64,000 bases of DNA from Leifsonia sp. fls2-241-R2A-40a (GCF_030209575.1 NZ_JARVRS010000001.1:3348001-3412000); one strand, 5' to 3'; counted from the stretch's first letter, positions 8,626 to 18,049 are shown. Notes: a model not told the origin generated them from the letters alone. Numbers and translations are program-made.

Positions 8626-9459
8626 ATGGCGAAGAAGGCGGTCTCCCTGCTCCTCGCCAGCCACCCCGGCCCCACCGTGGTGGTCACGGTCATCACAACC
8701 CTGCTCGGCGTCGGCCTCGGCTACCCGCCCGGCCGGCTCGGCGTCCTGGCGCTCGCCGTCCTCTTCGGCCAGCTCTCGATCGGCTGGTGCAACGACTGGC
8801 TGGATGCGGCTCGCGACCGCGCGGTCGAACGCACCGACAAACCCGCCGCGCGGGGGGACGTCTCGGTGGCCACCGTCCGGATCGCGGCCTTCGTCGCCCT
8901 GGCGGCGGCGATCCTCCTCACGCTTCCCCTGGGGCTCGGTGCGCTGGCCGCGCACCTCATCGTCATCGCCGGCGGCTGGGCGTACAACCTCGGCCTCAAG
9001 GCGACGGCGTACTCCTTCGTCCCTTTCCTGGTCAGCTTCGGGGCCCTGCCCGCGGTCGCGACGCTCGGCCAGGAGCAGCCCGCCCTGCCGCAGTGGTGGG
9101 TCTACGCCGCCGGCGCGCTCCTCGGCCTCGCCGCCCACATCACCAACGTCCTCCCCGACCTCGAGGACGATGCGCGGACGGGCATCCGCGGCATGCCGCA
9201 CCGGCTCGGCGCACGACGCAGCGGGCTGCTGGCGTTCGCCGGACTGGCCGTCGCGACACTGCTCATCACCTTCGGCCCGGGCCTCCCAGTCCGTCCGCTG
9301 CTGATCGCCGGACTGGTGATCGGCCTGGCGGCCGCCGTAACCGGCGTCGTGCTGCTCCTGCGACGCAGCCCCACCCGGCTGCTCATGCAGCTCATCATGA
9401 CCTGCGCGATCGTGGACGTCGCGATGCTCGCCCTTGCGGGTCAGTCCGTGACGGTCTGA
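8626..9459 (+). CDS. UbiA-family prenyltransferase-like membrane protein
   Basis: A 277-aa integral membrane protein with about eight helices. The two Asp-rich motifs that bind prenyl diphosphate through magnesium are present: NDWLDAARDRAVERTDKPAA (NDxxDxxxD) near residue 50 and NVLPDLEDDARTG near 175. UbiA enzymes attach a prenyl chain to an aromatic or sugar acceptor; the acceptor here is unknown. The ATG at 8626 follows a TACGAT -10 box by 6 nt with no Shine-Dalgarno, which suggests leaderless translation. Its 3' end overlaps the convergent DHA2 exporter by 19 nt. Confidence 0.85.
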   Translation: MAKKAVSLLLASHPGPTVVVTVITTLLGVGLGYPPGRLGVLALAVLFGQLSIGWCNDWLDAARDRAVERTDKPAARGDVSVATVRIAAFVALAAAILLTLPLGLGALAAHLIVIAGGWAYNLGLKATAYSFVPFLVSFGALPAVATLGQEQPALPQWWVYAAGALLGLAAHITNVLPDLEDDARTGIRGMPHRLGARRSGLLAFAGLAVATLLITFGPGLPVRPLLIAGLVIGLAAAVTGVVLLLRRSPTRLLMQLIMTCAIVDVAMLALAGQSVTV

Positions 9460-10838
9460 ACCTTCTCCGCCACTGGCGCGTGGTTCTGGATGCCGATGGC
9501 CGAGACGACGCCGCCGACCAGCAGCAGGGCCGCAGCGGTGAGCATCGCGCGGTGGAGGCCGGCCGTGTCCAGCGTCCCTCCGATGATCATGCCGGCGGCG
9601 GCGATCGCCAGCAGCCCCGCGATACGGGAGACGGCGTTGTTGACGGCCGACGCGATACCGGCCTGCTCGGGATGGATCGCCCCGAGGATGGCGCTGGTCA
9701 GCGGGGCGACCGTGATGGACAGGCCGACGCCGAACAGCAGCACCGCCGGGAGCAGCGTCGTCCAGTAGTCGACGTTCGTTCCCATCATCAGCAGCCAGAC
9801 GAAGCCCGCCCCGGCGATCATCGGACCGATCGCCATGAACAGCCGCGGACCGTACCTCCCGGCGAGCCCCCCGAAGAACCCGGACAGCAGCAGCATGCAG
9901 AGCGTCGACGGGATGAAGACGAACCCGGCGGCGATCGCGGAGAACCCGGCGACCTGCTGCAGGTACAGCGTGACGATCAGCGGCCCGAACGAGAGCGCCG
10001 CGTAGACGAAGAACGTCGCGATGTTGCCGACCCAGAAGTTGTGCACCCGGAACAGTCCGAGCGGCAGCATCGGCTGCTTCACGCGCGTCTCCGCGAAGAA
10101 GAAGGCCGCGAGGCTAAGCAGTCCGACGACGAGCGGGATCCAGACGCGCGGATCCGTCCAGCCGTAGGTGCCCTGCTCGATCAGCGCGAACACGGTCCCC
10201 GCCAGACCGACCGATCCGAGGACGGCCCCCAGGTAGTCGACCCGGCCGCCCATCCCCTTGTCGGTGTCGTGCAGGGTCGCCATGAGCAGCAGGGTGATGG
10301 CGATCGGGATGACGTTGATGACGAACACCCACCGCCACGAGAGCGTGTCGACGAAGATGCCGCCGACGACCGGTCCGGCGATCATGGCGACACCGGTGAA
10401 CGCGGTCCACCGGCCGATCGCCTTCGCCTGGGCCGGCCCCTCGAACCGGGAGATGATGATCGCGAGCGAGCTGGGCACCAGCAGCGCGCCCGCCACCCCC
10501 TGCAGGGCGCGCGCGACCACCAGGAACACGCCGGTCGGCGCGAAGGCGCACAGCAGCGACGTGACGCCGAAGCCGATCAGCCCGGCGTAGAGCACCCGCT
10601 TCCGGCCGAACACATCGGACAGGGAGCCCGCGATGAGGATGAGGGACCCGAGCGTCACCAGGTAGCCGTCCACCACCCACTGCTGCAGCGGGAGTCCGCC
10701 GCCGAGCTCGCGCGAGATCGCGGGCAGGGCGACGTTGATGACGGCGCCGTCGAGGAAGGCGACGAAGCTCGACAGGATCGCGATGACGAGCACTTTGAAC
10801 TGCAGCGACGTCATCCGCTCGATCCGCACGTTGGTCAT
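9441..10838 (-). CDS. MFS multidrug exporter, DHA2 (EmrB/QacA) family
   Basis: A 465-aa drug:proton antiporter-like protein with about 14 membrane helices. The N-terminal helix LSSFVAFLDGAVINVALPAI carries the conserved D-x-x-x-V-N-V-A-L-P signature. GSLSDVFGRKRV is MFS motif A, and the later GVAGALLVPSSL is motif-C like. The ATG at 10838 is preferred over a GTG at 10862, which lacks any ribosome site; the ATG at 10814 remains possible. The substrate is unknown. It lies 45 nt behind the LCP gene and may share its transcript. Confidence 0.88.
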   Translation of the reverse strand: MTNVRIERMTSLQFKVLVIAILSSFVAFLDGAVINVALPAISRELGGGLPLQQWVVDGYLVTLGSLILIAGSLSDVFGRKRVLYAGLIGFGVTSLLCAFAPTGVFLVVARALQGVAGALLVPSSLAIIISRFEGPAQAKAIGRWTAFTGVAMIAGPVVGGIFVDTLSWRWVFVINVIPIAITLLLMATLHDTDKGMGGRVDYLGAVLGSVGLAGTVFALIEQGTYGWTDPRVWIPLVVGLLSLAAFFFAETRVKQPMLPLGLFRVHNFWVGNIATFFVYAALSFGPLIVTLYLQQVAGFSAIAAGFVFIPSTLCMLLLSGFFGGLAGRYGPRLFMAIGPMIAGAGFVWLLMMGTNVDYWTTLLPAVLLFGVGLSITVAPLTSAILGAIHPEQAGIASAVNNAVSRIAGLLAIAAAGMIIGGTLDTAGLHRAMLTAAALLLVGGVVSAIGIQNHAPVAEKVQTVTD

Positions 10839-10883
10839 GCTCTCATTCAAGGGCCTCGCCACCGCGGTGGCAACCGCGGCCGG

Positions 10884-12224
10884 TCAGTCGTTGCCCTTGG
10901 TGCAGGTCTGCTGCGCCGCCGTCTGACCCGTGATGGTCGAGGGCAGTTCCACCGAGCCGCCGCCCGTCCCCGTCGGGTCTGGTGTCGCGCCTGCAGCGGG
11001 CGTCGTCGGCGCGGCCGGAGTCGCGGGAGCGGCGGGCGTCACGGGCGACGGCTCGGCCCCGGGCACGGGCGCCGGGGACGTCGTCGCGGTCGGATCCTCC
11101 GCCGCCCGGCCCGTCGAGCCGGTGAGCTTCACCGGCTGGTCGTTCACCAGGGCCTGGTTGAGCGCATCCGCGGCCGACTCCTGGGGCACGACGCGGTTCG
11201 GGTCGTCCGGGTCGGTCACCGCCGGATATTGCACGAACACCATGTTGTCGAGCCCGGTGTCCCGCAGCGCCAGCGCGATCTGCACCAGTGTGGTCGGGTT
11301 GGTCAGCGTCTCGGAGGGCGTGATGTTGTTCACCGCCGCCTTGGCCAGCGCATACAGCTGGACTGGGTTGGACAGCACGCCGCCGCTGACGATCTTCCGT
11401 GCAAGGGCGGAGAGGAAGACCTGCTGGTTGGAGATGCGGCCCAGGTCGCTGCCGTCCCCCACGCCGTGCCTGCTGCGGAGGAACGACAGCGCGACATCCC
11501 CGACGATGGTGTTCTCGCCCGCGGGCAGGTCGAGCGGCGGGTTCGTGTAATCGTCCGTGACCGGCGAGGCCAGGCAGACCGTGACTCCGCCGACCGCGCT
11601 CGACATGGCGCTCACGCCGTTGAAGTTGATCACCGCGGCGAACGGGATGCTGAGCCCGGTCATCTTCGACACGGTGGCGACCACGCAGTTCAGCCCGCCG
11701 CGCGACAGCGCGGTGTTGAACTGCGCGTACGAACTGCCGTCGATGGTCCCGCCGTTGGGGTCGGGGCAGTCCGGGATGGCGACCATCAGGTCGCGCGGGA
11801 AGCTGACGACCATCATGCTCTTGTGGTCCTGCGCGATGTGCAGCAGCATCGTGACGTCGTTGTTGCCGGCGCCGCTGCTCGCATCCTGCTCGTCGGCACT
11901 GTTGTAGATCCCGCCCAGATCGCTGCGGCTGTCCGTGCCCGCGAGCAGCAGGTTCACGCCTCCCGGAATCGCGGCGACGTTGGGAATGTCCTGCGGGATC
12001 GCAGAATGCCCGGGAAGCGCCTCCAGGTGGACGCCCGTCTTGATCGAGTGGGCCACATCCCACACCGCGTACGCCGCCACCGACCCGACGCTCACGAACA
12101 CGACCGCCACGAGGGCCGCCAGCAGCTTCATCGCTGCGACGCCGCCACGCCGCCGAGGCAGCCGGCCATGGCGCACCGCTTCCGGCCCGCGGGCGCGCTG
12201 GTGACGTCGCGGCAGGTCGGTCAT
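10884..12224 (-). CDS. LytR-CpsA-Psr (LCP) family cell-wall glycopolymer ligase
   Basis: A 446-aa membrane-anchored protein. LCP enzymes transfer glycopolymers from polyprenyl phosphate onto peptidoglycan outside the membrane. A basic cytoplasmic stretch precedes one membrane helix (about residues 35-55). The LCP core contains LLLAGTDSRSDL, VVSFPRDLMV and SFLRSRHGVGDGSDLGR with the phosphate-binding arginines. The C-terminal 70 residues are a Pro/Thr/Ala-rich tail suited to the wall. I chose the ATG at 12224, which has GAAGG 6 nt upstream; the ATG at 12230 would leave no spacing. Confidence 0.92.
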   Translation of the reverse strand: MTDLPRRHQRARGPEAVRHGRLPRRRGGVAAMKLLAALVAVVFVSVGSVAAYAVWDVAHSIKTGVHLEALPGHSAIPQDIPNVAAIPGGVNLLLAGTDSRSDLGGIYNSADEQDASSGAGNNDVTMLLHIAQDHKSMMVVSFPRDLMVAIPDCPDPNGGTIDGSSYAQFNTALSRGGLNCVVATVSKMTGLSIPFAAVINFNGVSAMSSAVGGVTVCLASPVTDDYTNPPLDLPAGENTIVGDVALSFLRSRHGVGDGSDLGRISNQQVFLSALARKIVSGGVLSNPVQLYALAKAAVNNITPSETLTNPTTLVQIALALRDTGLDNMVFVQYPAVTDPDDPNRVVPQESAADALNQALVNDQPVKLTGSTGRAAEDPTATTSPAPVPGAEPSPVTPAAPATPAAPTTPAAGATPDPTGTGGGSVELPSTITGQTAAQQTCTKGND

Positions 12225-12465
12225 CGGCATCCTTCGGCTCATCGGACGATGCTGCGATCCTAGCGATCCTGCCTTTCGACGGGCTGCGAGGCGCGCTCCG
12301 AGCCCTGAGGACGCTCTCACCGAGGTCGCGTATGGGGGCTTCCCCCCAATACCGGAGAGAGCGCCGACGGCGTTTGGCGGAGTTCCCTGATGACGCACCG
12401 ACCACGCCCCGGGCATCGTCGCACCCGTGGCCGTTCCGGCCATCGACGACTCAGAAGGGGGCACC

Positions 12466-13686
12466 ATGACCATCGCAGACAAGCGTGCCGACGCCACGAC
12501 GTCCGGCGACGACACCGGGATCCGGCCGTTCTCGTACCGCGCCGACGACGAGGAGCTCGACGACCTCCGTCGCCGCGTCCGCGCCACCCGCTGGCCGGAC
12601 CGCGAGACCGTCGACGACACCTCCCAGGGGGTGCGCCTCGACGTGATGCGGGCGCTCGCCGACTACTGGGCCGACGAGCACGACTGGCGTGCCGTGGAGG
12701 CGCGGCTCGCGGACCTCCCCCAGTTCGTCACGACGATCGACGGCGTCGACATCCACTTCGTCCACGTCCGGTCGAAGCACGAGGATGCGCTGCCGATGAT
12801 CGTCACGCACGGCTGGCCGGGATCCTTCCTGGAGCAGCTCAAGATCGTCGGTCCGCTCACCGACCCCACCGCGCACGGCGCCGACGCCTCCGACGCGTTC
12901 CACCTGGTCATCCCGTCGCTCCCCGGTCACGGCTTCTCCGGCAAGCCCCGAACGACCGGATGGGACCCCATCCGCATCGCCACGGCGTGGGCGGAGCTCA
13001 TGAGGCGGCTCGGCTACGACCGGTACGTCGCGCAGGGCGGCGACTGGGGCAATGCGGTCACGGAACAGCTGGCGCTGCAGACCCCGCCCGGCCTGGTCGG
13101 CATCCACACCAACATGCCCGCCACCGTGCCGCCCGCGATCCAGAGCGCGCTCGACGCCCACCAGGACCCGCCGGCGGACCTCGACGAGGAGGAGCGTAAC
13201 GCCTGGGACCAGCTCGCCTACTTCTACGCGCACGGCCTCGGCTACGCACAGGAGATGGCAGGCCGCCCGCAGACGCTGTACGGGCTGGCCGACTCCCCCG
13301 TCGGACTAGCGGCGTGGATGCTCGACCACGACGCGCGCAGCTACGACCTCATCGCCCGCGTCTTCGCCGGCGGGAGCGAAGGACTGACGCGCGACGACAT
13401 CCTCGACAACGTCACGCTGTACTGGCTGACGAACACCGCCGTCTCGTCCGCCCGCCTGTACTGGGAGAGCAAGCTGCCCTTCTTCGCCCCGAAGGGCGTC
13501 ACCCTGCCGACGGGTGTCAGCGTGTTCCCGGACGAGATCTACGCCGCCCCGCGCAGCTGGGCGACCGAGGCGTACCCCAACCTCATCCACTTCAACCGCC
13601 TGGACCGCGGAGGGCACTTCGCCGCGTGGGAGCAGCCGGAGCTGTTCTCTCAGGAGGTCCGCGCGACCTTCCGGTCGCTGCGCTGA
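12466..13686 (+). CDS. Epoxide hydrolase with EHN domain
   Basis: A 406-aa alpha/beta hydrolase of the microsomal epoxide hydrolase type. An EHN N-terminal domain (about 20-130) leads into the fold. THGWPGSF forms the oxyanion region, AQGGDWGNAV holds the nucleophilic Asp and GGHFAAWEQPE the catalytic His. It converts epoxides to diols, using water. The ATG at 12466 has GAAGGGGG just upstream; the frame from 12427 lacks a site. It starts a rightward group with a second hydrolase 12 nt downstream and a redoxin-like gene, suggesting detoxification of reactive organic compounds. Confidence 0.92.
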   Translation: MTIADKRADATTSGDDTGIRPFSYRADDEELDDLRRRVRATRWPDRETVDDTSQGVRLDVMRALADYWADEHDWRAVEARLADLPQFVTTIDGVDIHFVHVRSKHEDALPMIVTHGWPGSFLEQLKIVGPLTDPTAHGADASDAFHLVIPSLPGHGFSGKPRTTGWDPIRIATAWAELMRRLGYDRYVAQGGDWGNAVTEQLALQTPPGLVGIHTNMPATVPPAIQSALDAHQDPPADLDEEERNAWDQLAYFYAHGLGYAQEMAGRPQTLYGLADSPVGLAAWMLDHDARSYDLIARVFAGGSEGLTRDDILDNVTLYWLTNTAVSSARLYWESKLPFFAPKGVTLPTGVSVFPDEIYAAPRSWATEAYPNLIHFNRLDRGGHFAAWEQPELFSQEVRATFRSLR

Positions 13687-13698
13687 GCGGGCCGGACG

Positions 13699-14640
13699 AT
13701 GGCGAGTCTTCTGCAGGTCGACGCCGGCGACCTGAACGTCGGCTACACGGACACCGGATCGCCGGACGCGCCCGTCGTGCTGCTCCTGCACGGCTGGCCG
13801 TACGACATCCACACCTACGACGAGGTCGTGCCGCAGCTGGTCGACGCCGGCTTCCGGGCGATCGTGCCGTACCTCCGCGGGTACGGCACGACCACGTTCC
13901 GCGACCCGGGCGCGCTGCGCACGGGCCAGCCCGCTGCGCTGGCCCGTGACGCGATCGCCCTGCTGGATGCGCTCGGCGTCGCTTCGGCGGTTCTCGGCGG
14001 AAGCGACTGGGGTGCGCGGACGACCAACATCGTGGCGGCCCTGTGGCCGGAGCGGGTCCGCGGACAGGTGACCGCCAGCGGCTACCTGGTCGCCGGCCAG
14101 GCGGCCAACGCCAATCCGCTGCACCCGATCGACGAGCTGACCTGGTGGTACCAGTTCTACTTCGCCACGGAGCGCGGCCGCGCAGGCTACGACCGCTATC
14201 GGGACGAGTTCGCCCGGCTGATCTGGCACACGGCATCGCCGGGCTGGGAGTTCGACGACGCCACGTTCGAACGGTCCCGGCCGTCGTTCGGCAACCCCGA
14301 TCACGTCGACATCGTCATCCACAACTACCGCTGGCGACTCGGGCTCGCAGCCGGCGACCCGGCGCTCGACGAGCTGGAGGAGCGGATCGCGGGGAGGCCC
14401 ACCATCCCGGTGGCGGCGATCTCGCTCGAAGGGGACGAGAACGGCGCCTTCCACCTCGATCCCTCCGCCTACCGCGACCGCTTCACCGGGCCGTACGAGC
14501 ACCGTCAGGTGACGGGAGGCATCGGGCACAACCTGGCGCAGGAGGCCCCGCGCGCGTTCGCGGAGGCGGTCATCGATGTGGCGCGGATGGCGGACACGGG
14601 CGAGGGCGCTGTGACGGGAGGGGCGGCCGATGTCCGCTGA
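13699..14640 (+). CDS. Alpha/beta hydrolase (epoxide hydrolase/haloalkane dehalogenase-like)
   Basis: A 313-aa alpha/beta hydrolase. LLHGWPYDI gives the oxyanion hole, LGGSDWGART the nucleophilic Asp, and GGIGHNLAQEAP the catalytic His. The Asp nucleophile and the cap domain fit epoxide hydrolases or dehalogenases rather than esterases. It begins 12 nt after the EHN-type epoxide hydrolase and overlaps the start of the redoxin-like gene by 11 nt, so the three are probably one transcript. The substrate cannot be told from sequence. Confidence 0.88.
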   Translation: MASLLQVDAGDLNVGYTDTGSPDAPVVLLLHGWPYDIHTYDEVVPQLVDAGFRAIVPYLRGYGTTTFRDPGALRTGQPAALARDAIALLDALGVASAVLGGSDWGARTTNIVAALWPERVRGQVTASGYLVAGQAANANPLHPIDELTWWYQFYFATERGRAGYDRYRDEFARLIWHTASPGWEFDDATFERSRPSFGNPDHVDIVIHNYRWRLGLAAGDPALDELEERIAGRPTIPVAAISLEGDENGAFHLDPSAYRDRFTGPYEHRQVTGGIGHNLAQEAPRAFAEAVIDVARMADTGEGAVTGGAADVR

Positions 14641-15667
14641 CCGTGACCGGGGGCCGTTCCGTACCCTCGCCCACCGCCTGGCCGGCGACGTCGAGGGGCT
14701 GCCGGACGAAGGCCGCCTTCCGGCGTTCTCCCGGGCGACCGGCTGGCTCAACACCGAACCACTGACCCCGGAAGGGCTCCGCGGCCGGGTCGTGCTGGTC
14801 GACTTCTGGACGTACACCTGCGTGAACTGGCTGCGCACGCTTCCCTACCTCCGGGCCTGGCACGAGAAGTACGTGGACGCGGGCCTCACGGTGGTCGGCG
14901 TCCACACTCCCGAGTTCGGCTTCGAGCACGATCGGGCGAACGTCATAGCGCGTACGGCCGCGCTCGGCGTCGCGTACCCGGTCGCGGTGGACGACGACTA
15001 CGGCGTGTGGGAGGACTTCGCCAACCACTACTGGCCGGCGCTGTACCTCGCCGACGCGGAGGGTCGCCTCCGCTACCACCACTTCGGCGAGGGCGAGTAC
15101 GCACGCACCGAGATGATGATCCAGCGCCTGCTGACCGACGCGGGCGCCCGAGATCTCGACCTCGACCTCGTCATGGTGGAGCCGCATGGGCTGGAAGTGG
15201 CCGCCGACTGGAGCAGTCTCCGCTCGCCCGAGACCTATCTCGGGTACGGCCAGAGCAGCGGCTTCGTCTCCGAGTCGTCCGACCGCTACGACCGCTCGGT
15301 GGAGTATGAGGACGGGCGGGCCCTCCCGCTGAACGGCTGGGATCTGACCGGCCGCTGGACCCAGGCCCGTCACTCAGCCGTCCTGGACGAGGCCGGCGGC
15401 AGCATCGCGTTCGCTTTTCACGCCCGCGACGTGAACCTGGTGATGGGCCCGACGCCGCCCGGGGCGTCCATCCCGTTCCGGGTGCTGCTCGACGGCCGCC
15501 CTCCCGGCGAGGCGCACGGCACCGATGTGGATGCGGACGGGCGCGGCGTGGTCGATCGGCAGGACACCCTCCAGCTCATCCGGCAGAGCGGCGGCATCCG
15601 GGATGCGGTGGTCCAGCTGGTCTTCGACCGGCCAGAGCTGGAGGCCTACTGCTTCACGTTCGGATGA
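14630..15667 (+). CDS. Redoxin-domain protein with a CxxW active site
   Basis: A 345-aa protein with an N-terminal thioredoxin-fold (TlpA/AhpC-TSA-like) domain of about 170 residues and a C-terminal beta-rich DipZ-like domain. The active-site helix reads VDFWTYTCVNWLRTLPYL, so the usual CxxC is CVNW: the second cysteine is replaced by Trp. That rules out an ordinary dithiol oxidoreductase cycle; monothiol or peroxidase-like chemistry is possible. No signal peptide is seen. It overlaps the preceding hydrolase gene and ends 6 nt before the convergent LuxR gene. Confidence 0.85.
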   Translation: MSADRDRGPFRTLAHRLAGDVEGLPDEGRLPAFSRATGWLNTEPLTPEGLRGRVVLVDFWTYTCVNWLRTLPYLRAWHEKYVDAGLTVVGVHTPEFGFEHDRANVIARTAALGVAYPVAVDDDYGVWEDFANHYWPALYLADAEGRLRYHHFGEGEYARTEMMIQRLLTDAGARDLDLDLVMVEPHGLEVAADWSSLRSPETYLGYGQSSGFVSESSDRYDRSVEYEDGRALPLNGWDLTGRWTQARHSAVLDEAGGSIAFAFHARDVNLVMGPTPPGASIPFRVLLDGRPPGEAHGTDVDADGRGVVDRQDTLQLIRQSGGIRDAVVQLVFDRPELEAYCFTFG

Positions 15668-15673
15668 GGCCGG

Positions 15674-16624
15674 TCACACCACGCCGTGGCGGAGTGCGAA
15701 AGCGGTGGCCTCGCTGCGCCGCCCGACGCCGATCTTGCGGTACAGGCTGGTGATGTGCCGCTCGACCGTGCGGTCGCTGAGCCACATCACGCCCGCGATC
15801 TCCTTGTTGCTCAGGCCCTGCGCGAGCAGCCCCAGCACCTCCAGCTCGCGGCCGGTGAGCTTCGCCGCCAGCGGCTGCGCAGGACTCTCGGGGGAAAGGC
15901 CGGCGCCCGCGGCGGCGACGGGCAGCTCCACGGGCACCGGGCCGACCACCGGCAGCGGCGGGCCGACCGTCTCAGTGGCCTCGCGCGAGACCTGACGAAC
16001 CCGGCGGGCGACGACCGTCAGGGCGGGCCCGACCTCCTCCAGCAGCGAGCGGAGCAGGCCGGCCTGCCGCTCCAGCGCAGCCTCCGCCTCTCGACGGGCA
16101 CGCTGCTCGGAGGCCAACCGGCGGGCCGTGTGCAGGGCGATGGCCGCCTGACCGACGGCGACGCGCAGCAGGTGGGTCTCCCGGTCAGTCGGGAAATCCG
16201 GGCGGGATGCGGCGACGAGGACCCGGGCCGACTCCCATGGCAGCGCCAAGGCCAGGCTGGCGACCCGGGTGATCGCGCCGGCGGCGGCGGAGGGGACGTC
16301 CGTCGTGCGGACCGCTGCGGTGGTGAAGCCGGCTGCCGCCTCAGGGAAGGCGATCGACGGCTCGCCGTCCTCCGCCGCGACGCCGGACCGAAGCACGTCG
16401 GCGAAGGGCGCCGGTGCTCTCACGCCGGAGGGCCGCCACACCTCGATCAGCTCTCCCCCCTCCGGAACCTGGAACCGCGCGTACGCCGCATCCAACCTCA
16501 GCACACCGACCAGTACGCTGAGCAGCCCGTCGGCGATCTCCCCCGGCGAATGGTCGACCCAGAGGGAGGGCAGCGCGAGCAGGGCGCCCAGGTCGCGCAT
16601 CCAGTTCCGGTCGTCCGCCTCCAT
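15674..16624 (-). CDS. LuxR-type regulator with GAF-like sensor
   Basis: A 316-aa transcription factor. Residues 1-175 resemble a GAF-type ligand or redox sensor, 175-200 form an Arg/Glu/Ala-rich helical linker, and the C-terminus is a LuxR/NarL helix-turn-helix (LTGRELEVLGLLAQG, then a DRTVERHITSLYRKI recognition helix). No receiver domain. It lies 12 nt behind the MEDS gene and is probably co-transcribed with it. Both converge on the epoxide-hydrolase/redoxin group, which they may regulate, although that is only positional inference. Confidence 0.88.
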   Translation of the reverse strand: MEADDRNWMRDLGALLALPSLWVDHSPGEIADGLLSVLVGVLRLDAAYARFQVPEGGELIEVWRPSGVRAPAPFADVLRSGVAAEDGEPSIAFPEAAAGFTTAAVRTTDVPSAAAGAITRVASLALALPWESARVLVAASRPDFPTDRETHLLRVAVGQAAIALHTARRLASEQRARREAEAALERQAGLLRSLLEEVGPALTVVARRVRQVSREATETVGPPLPVVGPVPVELPVAAAGAGLSPESPAQPLAAKLTGRELEVLGLLAQGLSNKEIAGVMWLSDRTVERHITSLYRKIGVGRRSEATAFALRHGVV

Positions 16625-16636
16625 TCCGGTGTCCGC

Positions 16637-17269
16637 TCAACCTCGGCCCCGAACGGCCCGCTCCTCCAGGAACTCGGCCGGGGGCACGAAGAAGGGGTTC
16701 TCCTGCAGGATCCCGCCGATCAGGACCATCGGATGGGTGCGCAGGATGTCGATGATGAACGCCCCGTCGAACCGGGACGTGTCGTACGCGCAGATCACCA
16801 CGTGCCGATGCCGCGCATGCAGGAAGTTGGCGCGCGCTTCGAACTCGATCAGGTCGTCGCTGACGCCCTCGCGTTCCGCCGCCCACCCCATGTCCGCGAC
16901 CAGCCGGATGCGGGGGGAAGGCGCCCCGCCGAGCATCCCGTCGATCTGCTCCAGCATGTCGGACTGGTCGAATCCTCCCGTGCGCAGGTAGGTGTCCGCC
17001 CACGTGTGCACCTCGCACCGCCGCTCCTCGAGGAGCGTGCCCGGATCGTAGCCGAGCCGCCGCAATCTGCGCAGGGGTGAGGCCGGTGTCATCGTGTCGA
17101 CCAGATAGAGCAGACGGTCGCCGGCATCGATGCCGTCGCGCACGAACGGGTCGAGCACGGCATCCGCTTCCGCGCGTCCGCTGACGAACGCGCAGACGTG
17201 CCGATAGCGATCGAGCACCCCGCCCGCGAAGGTGACGGAGTCCGCCGCGCGTGCGTTGTCAGCTGCCAT
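16637..17269 (-). CDS. MEDS-domain sensor protein
   Basis: A 210-aa protein of the MEDS (methanogen/methylotroph DcmR sensory) family, a RecA-like degenerate sensor fold usually linked to regulators. Features include an N-terminal HVCAFVSG strand, GDRLLYLVDT, and an IRLVADMGWA strand late in the domain, with VVICAYDTSRF near the end. The ATG at 17269 has GGGAAG about 7 nt upstream; the much longer frame above it is antisense noise. In many actinobacteria MEDS proteins act with a partner regulator, here the LuxR protein 12 nt downstream. Confidence 0.85.
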   Translation of the reverse strand: MAADNARAADSVTFAGGVLDRYRHVCAFVSGRAEADAVLDPFVRDGIDAGDRLLYLVDTMTPASPLRRLRRLGYDPGTLLEERRCEVHTWADTYLRTGGFDQSDMLEQIDGMLGGAPSPRIRLVADMGWAAEREGVSDDLIEFEARANFLHARHRHVVICAYDTSRFDGAFIIDILRTHPMVLIGGILQENPFFVPPAEFLEERAVRGRG

Positions 17270-17378
17270 GGTCGACTTCCCGCTCCGAAGGTTGGAGAGT
17301 ACCGCCGGGAATGCGCCCCGCACAACACAGTCGATCTGTTCCGAGAAGGAGCGTCTCGAGCGCGAGGAGGAGGAAGGC

Positions 17379-17993
17379 CTACGCCGAGCCGCCCCGGTCT
17401 CGCCACATCGTGGTGACGGCCGCGCCGTCGATGACCGAGCGGAACCCGCCGACCGCGCGGAAACCGGCGCGCTCATACCGGTGGTCGTTCGCCGGATTCG
17501 TCGACTCGAGGTACGCCGGCAGCCCCTCGGCGTCGAACGTCCGGAGCGTCTCGGCGAGCAGCCGCTGGCCCACTCCCCGCCCGCGGTGGTCGGGATGCGT
17601 CGCCAGCAGGCTGAGGTACATGTGGGGGGTCTCGTGCGGATGCGTCCGCTCGAACAGTTCCCAGAGCCGCTGATAGTCCGCGAAGCGTTCGGGCGTGACG
17701 GAACGCGCCACAAGCGCATCCACCGCAGCCTCCTGGTCCTCGGTGAGCTCGTCCACGCCCGGCGGCAGCCACACCGCGACGGTCGCCGCTTCGCCGGCAG
17801 GGCCGTCCTGCAGGTGCACCGCGCCGTGCGGGATCGCGCCGTCCACGAAGAAGCGCCAGAACGGCTCCAGGTGCGCGGTCCCACCGTCCGCGGACGCGAG
17901 CGCGGGGCCCCAAACCGGGTCGTCGCGGAACGCCAGCGCGATCGTCGTGGTGATCGCCGCCGCGTCCGACGGCTCAGCGACTCGTGTCTCCAT
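17379..17993 (-). CDS. GNAT family N-acetyltransferase
   Basis: A 204-aa acetyltransferase. The acetyl-CoA loop reads HPDHRGRGVGQRLL at about residues 130-143, followed by PAYLESTNPANDHRYERAGF, the typical end of the fold. The family acetylates small amines, antibiotics or protein N-termini; no substrate is evident. It stands alone, divergent from the PHP gene with about 56 nt between them. Confidence 0.9.
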   Translation of the reverse strand: METRVAEPSDAAAITTTIALAFRDDPVWGPALASADGGTAHLEPFWRFFVDGAIPHGAVHLQDGPAGEAATVAVWLPPGVDELTEDQEAAVDALVARSVTPERFADYQRLWELFERTHPHETPHMYLSLLATHPDHRGRGVGQRLLAETLRTFDAEGLPAYLESTNPANDHRYERAGFRAVGGFRSVIDGAAVTTMWRDRGGSA

Positions 17994-18049
17994 ACCGGAA
18001 CTGTACCGACGCCCCGGTCCGGAAGTGCCGCGCGGGTAGCATTCGGTGC

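Noticed and set aside
8787-12263. A 1158-codon open frame on the plus strand
   Set aside because: It runs through the UbiA gene in another frame and antisense to the DHA2 and LCP genes; Arg/Asp/Gly-rich text typical of antisense frames in GC-rich DNA.
12328-12348. GGGGG/CCCCC hairpin upstream of the epoxide hydrolase
   Set aside because: The stem is only five to six base pairs and has no U tract; no clear role for termination.
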